Below are positions 21,006-30,624 of a stretch of 60,239 nucleotides of DNA, in pieces. Position 1 is the first letter of the stretch. Every line of letters begins with the position of its first letter. Where the stretch lies: the NCBI GenBank assembly GCA_036674765.1, contig JARVKI010000157.1, forward strand, positions 1 through 60,239, read 5' to 3'. The stretch comes from Seiridium cupressi. Lineage: Eukaryota > Ascomycota > Sordariomycetes > Amphisphaeriales > Sporocadaceae. Position numbers and translations under genes: made by a program. Under the pieces are notes generated by a model. That model was not told the DNA's origin and did not search any database. It saw nothing but the letters and a program-made list of their open reading frames with translations.

Positions 21006-23795
21006 CTAAAGTAATATATCCACTCCGCGATAGTGCCTGTTTTCTACGGCGATTTGTAAGGGAGTTGTCGCGTATCCGTAACAGTTTGGGTCCGCGCCGA
21101 GCTCTATGATCCGAGGTATGAGGTAATCTTGATCTTCCGTAGGGTCCATAAACGGGTCAGATGAGCCGACGAAAAAGTAGAGAACTGCGTTGGGATTCGA
21201 AAGACGCTGCATTTGATCAAGAATGAATTTTAAGCACAAATGTCCTGCGCATATTTCGTTTTGAGCGAAAAACTCGACCATTGATCCTTTATAGCATATC
21301 GTAACGGCCCTATGATCTCCCATGGCTTCTTGCATCTTTATGGTGAAAGCCAATGGCGTATAGAACATGTCCACAGCCCTTGCAGTATTTTTGACGAATT
21401 CTTCTGTGAGTTTGGATCCCGGGCCGGCAATTAAGAGGATTTCAAACAGTATCATGGCGTCGCTTGTGGTTGATTGAGAATTGGCATCCCACACCAATGT
21501 CCAATAATAGTGTGAATGTATCCGATGCCAGTTGGGGTTTTCTGTAAGCAGAGATAAACCATTCTCAAAGTATTTTAATAATTTCATAACACTGTTATAG
21601 TGGCTTTCTGGAGGAGAGATTAATCTGAATATGATATCGATCAGATCTGGGTGACTGGAAATTTTATCTGCGCAAATAGGCAACAAAACCATTGCTGATA
21701 TGGCGCAGTAGAGATAGAAGTTGCCAACCAGTTCCTTGAACAATATCTGGTCAATTCCAAGGCTTTCTGAATGAATAGTCTTGTCGATGTATTCCAAAGA
21801 AGCAAAGTCCAATGCATTGCGAAGGACTTGGGCCAATATATTGCGTTGAACTTTGTCTTCCTCAAGTGCAAAGTAGCTAACAGCACTGGCTGATATTCGC
21901 TCCGAGCCGAGGATTTCACGGACGGTATAATGCGCAAAAGATACAGCTGGCACATCTGGCATGACCCCGTTCCAGGTATCGGTTTCAAATCCCCTATCGT
22001 CGGCAATGCGTATCAGGCAGCCACAGGTCTCCCTCAGGTTTTCTTCGTCCACGGAAGTCCAGGTAACATCCAAGCTTAGCTCGGCGATAGCTGAGTCAAT
22101 AGCCTGGACAACGATGCTGCAAGGAACAGAAACCCCATACACTTTGTGGTGGAAATCGATCCACCCTAGACATTTTCTCACAAGTGGCTTCTCCTCTTCG
22201 GGGATTTCGAGGAAAATCCTTTCGTAGGTTTCATCTAATGTTTTTGGGAGAGTCGCAAGAGCCTTCCTTACAGCTTGGGCTTCGCCTCTAAATCGCTGGA
22301 GGCGGTCAAGCTGGCAAACAGCCCACCGGAACCTGGAAGTTTTTAGAAACTAGCTCCAGTAGAAATCATGCCTACTTACATTCCTTTCGCCCCACCGGAT
22401 AGGGCTTCCTCCGCCTCGGTGAGCAACTGCTGTGGCCAGCTCTTGAATTTGCTGTTCGTTCGTAGAGTAGTGTGGACATAGCTTCGTATATCCTCCGCAA
22501 TGAATGGGTTTGACATTGATACTGGTCTTGAAATTCCCACAAGAACTCTTTCAATATCAACATACTCGCGACTAGTTGCCAGGATTTGGAGGTTATGGAA
22601 TCGCGCGTCGCAAGCCAGATCTCGAATCACCTTGAGAAGATCATCTCGTGGTTTACTCTCATCGACAGCGTCTATGATAATATAAGCAGTATCAAAACAC
22701 TCGAGACTTTTTGACAGGCACGTGAGAAGCTCGGGTAGGCTGGGCTCAAATCCCTGCTCGAATAGGTTATATGCGTATGTAGGAATGGCTTTTAGCTGGC
22801 GACAGAGTTGTGTTACTAGCCATCGAAGGAATGGTGCCGCTTCGTCCTGATTGTGACCGAAGTAGCAGTAGTAGTAGGCAAAAGCGAGTTTTGATGTGGT
22901 TGCCTTCTTACAATGATCTTTGACCCTATCAACTAGATAGGAAGCCAATATGGTCTTGCCAGCTCCAGGTATGCCGTGGAGCCAAATGGACCTATACCTT
23001 TTGGCGAGCCAGTCATCCCAGTCCGGCGACCGTAGAATCCAGGTACACGTGCCGTCTTCTACAAGGCTCAGAGCGCGATTATGTAGGGACGATGGATCTG
23101 TTCGCTGAAGCCAACGATAAAATTCGTGGCGTTGGTTGTCTGCGGATGATTCAGTCGCGAAACTATCAAGAGTGGCATGTCCATACCTACCCGATAGCAT
23201 ACTGAGCATCTGTTCTGTATTTGTCTTGACCTGTTGGATGTCTTGACTAAATCACAAGTCCCGTTAGCCATGCTATGAGTCACCATAACGCATTATAGCT
23301 TCGAAAGCCCGAGCAAAATCAGGCGCTTGCCGTGGGCCAATTCAGGATAGGGTGGCATCACACGTACGCTGACTGAGTAGTTAATGCTAGACCAATCGCT
23401 GCCTTATAGCGACCCAGTTCTTGAAGAAGCTTGCGCGCCTTATTCTCCCTAAAAGGCCATGCCAGCCTCGCTAGCATCATCGTCCTTGACATGGAGTTGT
23501 GCGCCGCGAAGACGTCCTCAAGAGGAATTAAATTTGTGAGCTCCATCAATGTCTTCCGGCAATGTTCAATTGCACCATTAGGGTCCAACATGTCGCTGAT
23601 AGTGGTCGACAAAGCATCGCCGCACGTGATAAGAAACTCAATGTTCTTGAAGATGGTCTGAAGCATGGACGTCTCGAGAAGGATTGAACGAAGATCGGAT
23701 GGTGCATCTCGAATGGCCTCAATCCAGTACTTGCACAGTCCAATCACTCTATCGGCGATTTGGACGATGGCAAGTATTGTGCCCACTTCAGCCAT
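21006..23795 (-). CDS. NACHT-type STAND receptor 1, with premature stop in its ankyrin repeat
   Basis: Exons are 23795-23368, 23246-22380 and 22332-21006, with introns of 121 bp (GTACGT...TTTAG) and 47 bp (GTAAGT...TCCAG), giving 873 residues. The ATG at 23795 is the first in frame. Residues 1-140 form the helical N-terminal domain common in fungal NLR-like proteins ('AEVGTILAIVQIADRVIGLCKYWIE'). The NACHT domain follows: P-loop GIPGAGKT (about 234-241), then IIIDAVDES Walker B (about 332-340). A winged-helix/linker region and a long helical part precede a single ankyrin-like end, GADPNCYGYATTPLQIAVENRHY. Such proteins sense non-self and trigger cell death. The TAG at 21008-21006 replaces what looks like a CAG codon. 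The truncated product may still function. Confidence 0.85.
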
Positions 23796-25123
23796 TGTGT
23801 CGTGTTGTCGGTTCGCGCTTGAAAGGTGCAAGAGCTGGCCAGGCACTCGTCAGGTAAAAATATGTTAATAAAGCATGCGCGCGGGGACGAAGGGGAATGG
23901 GCGTTTGTGTCAGCCTTGCGGGCTGCCTTTCAGGCGTAGGTTACTACATTAGGTATTGCTGCTGTATTGCTACGCCCCAGCACTGCCACAATGCGCTCTT
24001 CGAGGTGTCGAGTGCAGTGTACTTACTTCCAATGGCTCTGCCAGTGCGTCGCTGGGGCTCAGCTGAACAGTCGCAGCTGGTCACTGGCGTTGGCAGGTGG
24101 CAGGCTTTCAGTATGCAAGCGTTGCCCACACTTGTCTTGATCATCCCGGCTTTACTACACGTGATGCACACAATTTCGGGGGTAAATTGATGCCCAGTCT
24201 CTTTCACACACGATTGACGAGGCCGGTAACTATCGTAAAATGCACCAGGAAGATGCAAAGAACGCTGATGATAATTAAACCCTTCCAAAGCCAGAAAACG
24301 ATGTGCCACAGGCAGTATGTATGTAAGGGACTCAGTGGCACATGCAGTAAAACAGGAATAGGAAAGAGATCGATACATCAAATCAACCCCTCCTAAGGGC
24401 CCCCAGTTGACTCAAAACACTGGTGCATCATAAAACAGCACCTCCGGCAGGGGATCAAGCATTAAAGGGAATATAACTCAGGAGGCAAATGTGCAAATCA
24501 TGAGCCACACCATGAAACATCGCATAATGACCGCCATCAAGCTCGTTACGCACATACTAACTTAACAGTGAATTACGTTATTGCTCCAAGCGTCATAATA
24601 TTGACCAACTTGGTCTCTTATAGCGCGCCATGGCTTTTGAACACGCTGACCGGCTGTTGGTTTTCTCGCTCTGCAAAGTACCAAGTGGACATTCCGAGAT
24701 TCACATTTGTGGCTGATAGTCATAAAGTGTGTCGAATCGCCGTTAGAAAGGCCGGTCCAAACCCTGCACACTGCCATCTGGATACAGTATTTCCCACGGA
24801 TGCGTACACGCCCTGTCCTTTCCTGTTTTCAGTACCATTATCAGAGCATTCAGGCGTGACAGAATCTCGGTCAAAGGCCTTGGTCTGATCTGGTATACCA
24901 AAAAGGAGACCTCTGCTGCTATGTTAGTACTTTGGAACGGGTCCGACAGTGCTCTGTTAGCTTCCATAAGTCCTCAAGACTGACGAATGGTCATACCTTC
25001 AAGTCGCAGAACTCCGTTTTCACCAGTGCACCAGATTAAAGAGTAGAGGCTATACTCTTCTGAGATTGTCCTGATATATTTATACGTGTTGTTTGAATAC
25101 ATTTTCTTGCCGCTACCAGTTTC
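23796..25123. other. Intergenic stretch
   Basis: Frames at 23897-24190 (+), 23944-24381 (-), 24568-24888 (+) and 24743-24967 (-) overlap one another and have no recognisable family. The first 250 bases hold the NACHT gene 1 promoter, with no clear TATA element. Confidence 0.4.
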
Positions 25124-25810
25124 TCAGTTCTTATCGACCCAGCCGCCGCGATTGCCGTCTGGGACAGCCTGGAAGGTTTCATAATTTATCTTAATAGTAC
25201 AGGGCCCATCAATATCTACAGGCCCCCAATACCCGATGTTAGCATGCTCGCGTCGAGTAAACATGGCATCGGCTGACTTCTCTAAGGGCATCGCAATACC
25301 ATCGAGTGTTTTAGAAATACAAGCGATTTTGGGAATGGTAGAGCCGACGTCAGTATGAGTCGTGACAATATCGACAACTTCTTCACGAGGAACACCGTGC
25401 CTACAATAATCCAGAACTTTGGATTTGATGCGGTTATAGCTAGCGAGCTGGTTTCTGTCCACAAACTTGAAGTGCGTATGTATACCATTGTAGTCTCTTG
25501 GATCAGCGACCGCATAGGCATTCGAGGACCGCTTTGCCTGCTCTGTAGCGTCTACAGTCTCGTGTTCCCAGAAATACAGTAATCCTTTATGCGAAATCCC
25601 AGCACTCGGTTGAAGTCCACCATGTTGACGCTTTTTTGCTGTTGGTATAGCAGTTTCCCAAGATCCCAATGATGCATGGTTTAGCGTCAACACTGCTGGA
25701 CCCCAGGTGCAATGTCTTGGAATGGCGCTGGCTGTGGCCGGCTCTAATCTAGGAGCCTTGCTAGGCAGAACTTTGTTGCACAGAGCGATGCACCGTACTA
25801 TGAAAACCGA
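25124..25810 (-). CDS. Orphan protein, first exon not placed
   Basis: From about 25810 to the stop at 25124 the frame is open and reads as a compact globular protein of about 228 residues. It has four cysteines in the conserved-looking part and well-ordered blocks such as 'GISHKGLLYFWEHETVDA', 'YCRHGVPREEVVDIVTTHT' and 'EHANIGYWGPVDIDG'. No ATG lies in the frame; a good acceptor (ATCTTTAG) sits at about 25811, so a short upstream exon carrying the start and perhaps a signal peptide is likely. I do not recognise the family. Composition suggests a real gene rather than chance. Confidence 0.5.
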   Translation of the reverse strand, partial: SVFIVRCIALCNKVLPSKAPRLEPATASAIPRHCTWGPAVLTLNHASLGSWETAIPTAKKRQHGGLQPSAGISHKGLLYFWEHETVDATEQAKRSSNAYAVADPRDYNGIHTHFKFVDRNQLASYNRIKSKVLDYCRHGVPREEVVDIVTTHTDVGSTIPKIACISKTLDGIAMPLEKSADAMFTRREHANIGYWGPVDIDGPCTIKINYETFQAVPDGNRGGWVDKN

Positions 25811-26437
25811 TTTCTAAAGATTATGTGCATATATGCGGCCGGTTTGATAGTAACACTCTTGATGATTGTGTACTCCTGGGTCAAAAATCGACAGTTAGTC
25901 ACAGAAGCCTTTCCCGGGGACATGGTGGACGAGAAGGGTGGACCCGTTACACCAACAAGTACAGAAAGCTCAAAGGTCAAGTATCAGCTCTAAACTATTT
26001 GATTCAAACGTTCTCTGAACATAATACCTGCCTCGAAAACGGGAACTCTACTGGGACCGGGAGCAAACCGTGTTAACATTCGTCCAACCGATATGGTTCG
26101 GGCTAGGCCCGAGCGGACAGGCATAAAAATATCGTAAAATATAAACAAGTAGCTAGCCAAACCGTGAGTCCCTATTCTACATAATTTTCTAGCAAAGGCT
26201 TTAGGATCAGCCAAGCATCTAGGTATCTGTCTAAATCAGTTAGAAAATGGAACTTCTAATCAACGACTACGATCCAAAAACGGGTCAAAGTAGAAAATTC
26301 AACTGCCAGAATCTTTTATTGAATTCATGGCCGAGGCCAGGCCACTGCTACAGTACATGGCCAAAACTTCTTACCCCGTCGGTTGATAATGTTCTATGCG
26401 CAGAATACGCCCGGAGCCATTATGCCCTTGAATTCCT
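25811..26437. other. Intergenic stretch that may contain a missing first exon
   Basis: No firm gene was found. Frames at 25798-25980 (-) and 25825-26076 (+) are short. The unplaced first exon of the orphan gene to the left should lie here. Confidence 0.35.
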
Positions 26438-26995
26438 TTAGCTATGATTCTGTTTCGTGATTTTCGAGAGTCCATCTAGCCAATCCTGATGTCCGTTCAA
26501 CATGGGGTTTGGCTTCCTATCCGCTAGCTCAGCAGCGGGCTTGCCAATCTGGGACTCTTGCGTCAGGATTCGCACCACTCCCCATTCCATGTCTTCCACA
26601 ATCCATGCATGGTAGACATCCAAAGCCTCGGTCTCGTTTCCGTCCTGCCAAGCTCTCCACGCAAGGCGTCCTGGAGTTTTTGAGCCCGGGGCTACTGATT
26701 CCATGACCTCCGATTGAAGTGGGGGAAAGCCGAAGGTCGAGAAACTGAACTTATCACCCTTGTCTAGCTTTGGCCCAGATTTGGGTGGAGTGATCTGTCC
26801 GACGTTGTCGTAGTAAGATTCCCATTTGGAAATGTCGGCCAGGGATGCCCAGACTTGCTGCGCGGTAATGCTCTTGACGAATACCTCGTTGGAAACAAAG
26901 TTGTCGGTCGTGCCGGGGAGATATTTCTCTGGCCAGTTAATGTCGGACGGCATGTTGCTGTTGTTATGATCTTTAATTGTCCCAGTGCTAATCAT
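26438..26995 (-). CDS. SRPBCC/START-like ligand-binding protein
   Basis: The 185-residue frame from the ATG at 26995 has a second ATG at 26953 (MPSDINWPEKYLPG) that may be the true start, giving 171 residues. The pattern 'NEVFVKSITAQQVWASLADISKWESYYDNV' is the first strand-helix unit of the SRPBCC helix-grip fold: ligand entry helix plus the W-x-x-Y/W after the helix. Central strands and a C-terminal long helix ('GHQDWLDGLSKI') complete it. Relatives bind hydrophobic ligands or act as polyketide cyclases. No intron, signal peptide or membrane span is present. The frame is intact. Confidence 0.7.
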   Translation of the reverse strand: MISTGTIKDHNNSNMPSDINWPEKYLPGTTDNFVSNEVFVKSITAQQVWASLADISKWESYYDNVGQITPPKSGPKLDKGDKFSFSTFGFPPLQSEVMESVAPGSKTPGRLAWRAWQDGNETEALDVYHAWIVEDMEWGVVRILTQESQIGKPAAELADRKPNPMLNGHQDWLDGLSKITKQNHS

Positions 26996-27940
26996 GTATA
27001 GTGGGATGTCAATCGAACTGTAACACTTGAAGCTTTGGTTCGCTTAAGTTTTGTCTGAACTGATAAGAATTCTAGAAACATTTGCATTGTTGACAATGCT
27101 TAATTGATTTGGATTAAATGTTTTCCCATCATTCCAAGTGGCTTACATATTGGCTGCCCGCTATCATGTGTATTACGTCAACCAAAGTCTAGCGCTCTAG
27201 CCCCGCAATGCTTAAGTCCATTAGCCTCGGACAGCACTCCGAGTTTCAATGCAGGAACCAACAACAAATACTACGTCAACTAAATGATAACCGCATTACT
27301 TTTTGTGAATTTCAATCGCATCTATGATGAAGCATGCTATACTTCCCAAGTGATTGTCGTCTACTCTTATAGTACTAGGCTGCATCTGATTAGTACGTGA
27401 CATTGGCGCCTTGTATCGTTTTCTTGCGACGCCTTCTACGGATTGCAAAGGAAAAGGCTCATCAACGTAAGCCCGTCATAATCGTGTGCGTCAATGCAAG
27501 CATGCCGACTCAATGCGACTCCCCTTTTGACTTCATGTGCGCAGCTCCTCTTCGTAACTTGCCACGGCCTCCTTCTGTGGGACACATTGCCTGGTAAATG
27601 AAACGATTGCTTCGGCAAAGTCTGCTGCATCCGTGATCCCACACTTCGCCGCCTCGCAACGGTCTCCATGCATCATTAGTGTCATGAGGGGTACGAATGG
27701 ATGCGTAGGGGCTTACACATAGTCATGGCATGTGCTGAACCCCCGGCGAGCGTCACTCTGCCATCGTAATCATTCTACTCAAGGTAAGACCAGTCCCGTA
27801 ACCCCACCGATATAGGCTCACAGTCTTCTGGTATCGAATCCACCATTTTTAATAGTCTCTCCTATCCTGGAACAGATCTTTTGCATCACCCTTGCCTTAA
27901 CTTACCAGCCGCTGTTTCTGGCGTTTCTGTCGCATCGTTT
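26996..27940. other. Intergenic stretch
   Basis: No supported gene. Short frames at 27397-27597 (+) and 27436-27669 (-) are antisense to each other and featureless. Confidence 0.4.
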
Positions 27941-28410
27941 TTAAATGACCATGACATACAGATTTGCGCTGGGAAGTACAGCTTTATAGATTGATGGCTT
28001 CCATTCTATCTGATATCCGTGATTGATTTGGATATATGAGGTGTAAACTTGACCATGACTCCAGGGAACCGCATTGGAAGAGGGATATTTTCGGCGTTGG
28101 GTGGACAGAGAAACTTCCGGGTGGCAGGATTCGACCCATCTCATCCAGCGACAAGTGTGCCCCGAATAATGGAACCATCAGGCATGGTGACAGAAGTCCC
28201 TTCTTTCTCTAGTGTTATATTACTGATCTGGTAACCGCACTTCACGTTCAGGTCAGTAAGTCGACCTCCTCGGAAGCCTTCTCGCCGACTGCACATTCTT
28301 TTGGGGTCAAACGGAGCAGCGAATTTTTGATGCAGTGTTTCCAATTTAAAGAATTTGTAGCACCCAATGTCCTTCATTTTCATTTCTGGGTCGACAGTAA
28401 TCGAGTCCAT
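27941..28410 (-). pseudogene. Flavin monooxygenase remnant
   Basis: Read 28410 to 27941, the central part reads GRLTDLNVKCGYQISNITLE then VTMPDGSIIRGTLVAG, stop, DGSNPATRKFLCP and ENIPLPMRFPGV. This is the middle of a fungal FAD-dependent monooxygenase: the 'xGADGxxSxVRK' flavin motif with a TGA (28143-28141) in place of the residue before DGS. The frame continues on both sides of the stop. The N-terminal nucleotide-binding motif and the C-terminal half are missing, so this is a fragment of a gene once about three times longer. Confidence 0.55.
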
Positions 28411-29210
28411 TTTGGCGTGGATGCTTCCTGTGGTTCAAAGGTCGCCGATTCTTGGTTGTTATGAAAGCTGATGGTATGCAGAGCTGAAATTTCCCAGCAC
28501 TTTCTCAACGGATTGTATATTTCGGATATAGTTGTTCGATGGTCAAAATAAATATCGAAACCCCACTCGGAACCGTCTCCAAGTGGCGTGGCCGCTAGCG
28601 GGGCGGGAGTGATCCTTCATGTAGTGCCTCAGCATTTGCCATCACATGATCGCGGTTGCTGTCAGCTTGTGATACTCCTTTCCTAATGGAGTTTTAAATC
28701 AATGTTGGAGTATCGATGGCAAGGCAGCTCCCTAGCTAGAAACTCCCAGTCAATTCCAGAAGCCACTAAACCAAAGAGAATCATTGTCAAAGCATGTGGG
28801 TTTCCAATCACGCGTTCTGACCGCCTTCGGTGTTCGTCAACTACGTGGGGGGTAATAATCTCAGAAAGGAATGGCGCCTGATCCTCAAGTCCACCCCCGC
28901 CCAGCTGAATGTGATGCATGTGAAGCAACAAGCTACACGAGCGAATCTACTCGCGATAGTGCTTGTAGAACAGAACGATATCTTCCCTCCTATCGTCTGT
29001 TCACCTCATCTGGACATCATGATCCCCATCCGTGTGCGGGGACTTGAAGCCTTTGAGGCTAAAAATGGGACATCGAGGCCATCTTGAAGCCTTGGGACAA
29101 ATCTTGTATATATGAAGTTCTGCCTAGTAAATTTGCCACAGTTGCGGAACTGTCGCTGAACGCATGAAATATGTTTGCCGCATCAGTTTGCTCTCTCCCT
29201 GTCAGTCTCA
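28411..29210. other. Intergenic stretch between two pseudogenes
   Basis: Frames at 28683-28931 (-) and 28830-29087 (+) overlap in opposite sense. I could not connect either to the monooxygenase remnant or to the SnoaL-like remnant. Confidence 0.35.
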
Positions 29211-29533
29211 TTGACACCAACTAGAATCCCTCAACCAGCCACCTAGGGATAACGCAGCGTATCGTGCCTATTTCAAGAATTTTCATGTCATAGTCGACGA
29301 CACTTTGAAGATGTCGCCAACAATACGGCCGCCATCTGGCGTCATTCGACAGCCGAGACAGTCATAGGACCGTACGGCAACGAGTATGTCATGATGTTCG
29401 TCTTTAACGAGGCTGGGACCAAGATCATCAAGATCCGTGAGTTTGTGGATAGTGCATCCAGTAAAGAAGACTTTGGGAAGTTGGCGGAATTGTCCCAGAG
29501 AAGTGGAGAATTATCGGCGGATAAATCAGACTG
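29211..29533 (+). pseudogene. SnoaL-like (NTF2-fold) protein remnant
   Basis: The block from about 29300, read as HFEDVANNTAAIWRHSTAET and then IGPYGNEYVMMFVFNEAG followed by KIIKIREFVDSA, has the typical strand order and the final 'F-x-E-F-x-D-S' motif of fungal SnoaL-like proteins. It ends at a TGA at 29531-29533. A preceding block in another frame (DNAAYRAYFKNFHVIVDD, about 29240-29295) fits the first helix and strand, so a frameshift lies near 29300. The N-terminus and an ATG are not seen. Relatives are small cyclases or isomerases, or orphan proteins in metabolite loci. Confidence 0.55.
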
Positions 29534-30624
29534 AGCCTTTGAAGTGCATCCGACACGTCTTGCGCGGATTCTTAAATTTTTTTTTTTTTTTTCAAAAGAG
29601 CACAAACTTTCCTGTTAACATGGGTCTATAAATTAAGATGGAATAAATGTTATAAGGTGAATTGAGTAGTTGATTAAATTTGAAAAAGGTGCCGAAGGCA
29701 AAGGGAGGTAGCTAGTCTATATATAATGGCTATAAAGCCTGATAATTCAGGTGGCTAGAGCCCCTATTCCGACACTATACGATAGAACAACGTGGAATGA
29801 ATTGCAATCACGGTAAGCCTGTTCTCCTTTCTTATGATTTTATTCAAGATATGTAAAGATTGTGTTACATGTAGCCAACGATATCTTGCATATGGATGAG
29901 GGTTTTCGGCATAGCGATGTCCTAGACTAAAGGTTCTAAAATCAAGAAATGTCAGACCTTGTTCTGAAGAGAGTGCCAGAAGCTTAGCGCACCTAGCGGC
30001 CGCCCCGAATCACGTTCCGCGCTAGAAACAATCCTTAGTCTGTTTCAAAGCGGACTCTTAAATTAGCCCTAGGACCTTGTGCCGTGCCACACGCCTAGAA
30101 GTGTATACAGTGTACTTAGATGAAATGCGACCGGTCTGGGCGACCTGACTGTAATAGGCTTCGCTGCTTCAGGAAGGGGATTCAACCATTCAGTGCTCTA
30201 AACGTTCTGGCAGCACCACCTTTGTGCACAAGATGTCAAACAACTCTACGGGACATTTATCATTGACATTTATGTAGTCTCAATATGTATGCAAATCTTT
30301 TACGATTGTAAGCCAAAGGATTTCGGTGCTCCTTTGACGCTCTCTCGGCGCTACTATGCAGAATATCCCCGGCTATATCCAATTCTCGCCCCCAATACAT
30401 ATGCAGGTCAGCACCCTTGTGGAGCAAGAATGTATTGTTTCCTTGGAGAAAGTGACGTCAGTAAATTTGTGATTACACACCACACCTGGGTAAGCAAAGC
30501 TAGCTGCCTTCGATGTTCGTCGTATATTAGAGGACACCGTTTTCATATTTTCTTTCCTTGCACTTGATGCTACTCGAGAAACACAACTATCTTTACACTT
30601 GTTGGATCTTGAAGGTGAAATATC
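29534..30624. other. Intergenic stretch with a T16 run
   Basis: A run of sixteen T occupies 29577-29592. The frame at 30289-30567 (+) has no family likeness. The last few hundred bases must hold the promoter of NACHT gene 2; no clear TATA box was found. Confidence 0.4.

Noticed and set aside
23944..24381. 145-codon minus-strand frame
   Set aside because: Composition is Cys/Ser/His-heavy without pattern, it overlaps plus-strand frames of equal quality, and no family is recognised.
26438..29533. A working biosynthetic gene cluster
   Set aside because: No core synthase is present and two of the three candidate tailoring genes are broken fragments.
29577..29592. T16 run as the poly(A) tail of a retroposed gene
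   Set aside because: It would require a minus-strand retrocopy ending here, but the neighbouring minus strand has no coding remnant and no target duplication was seen.
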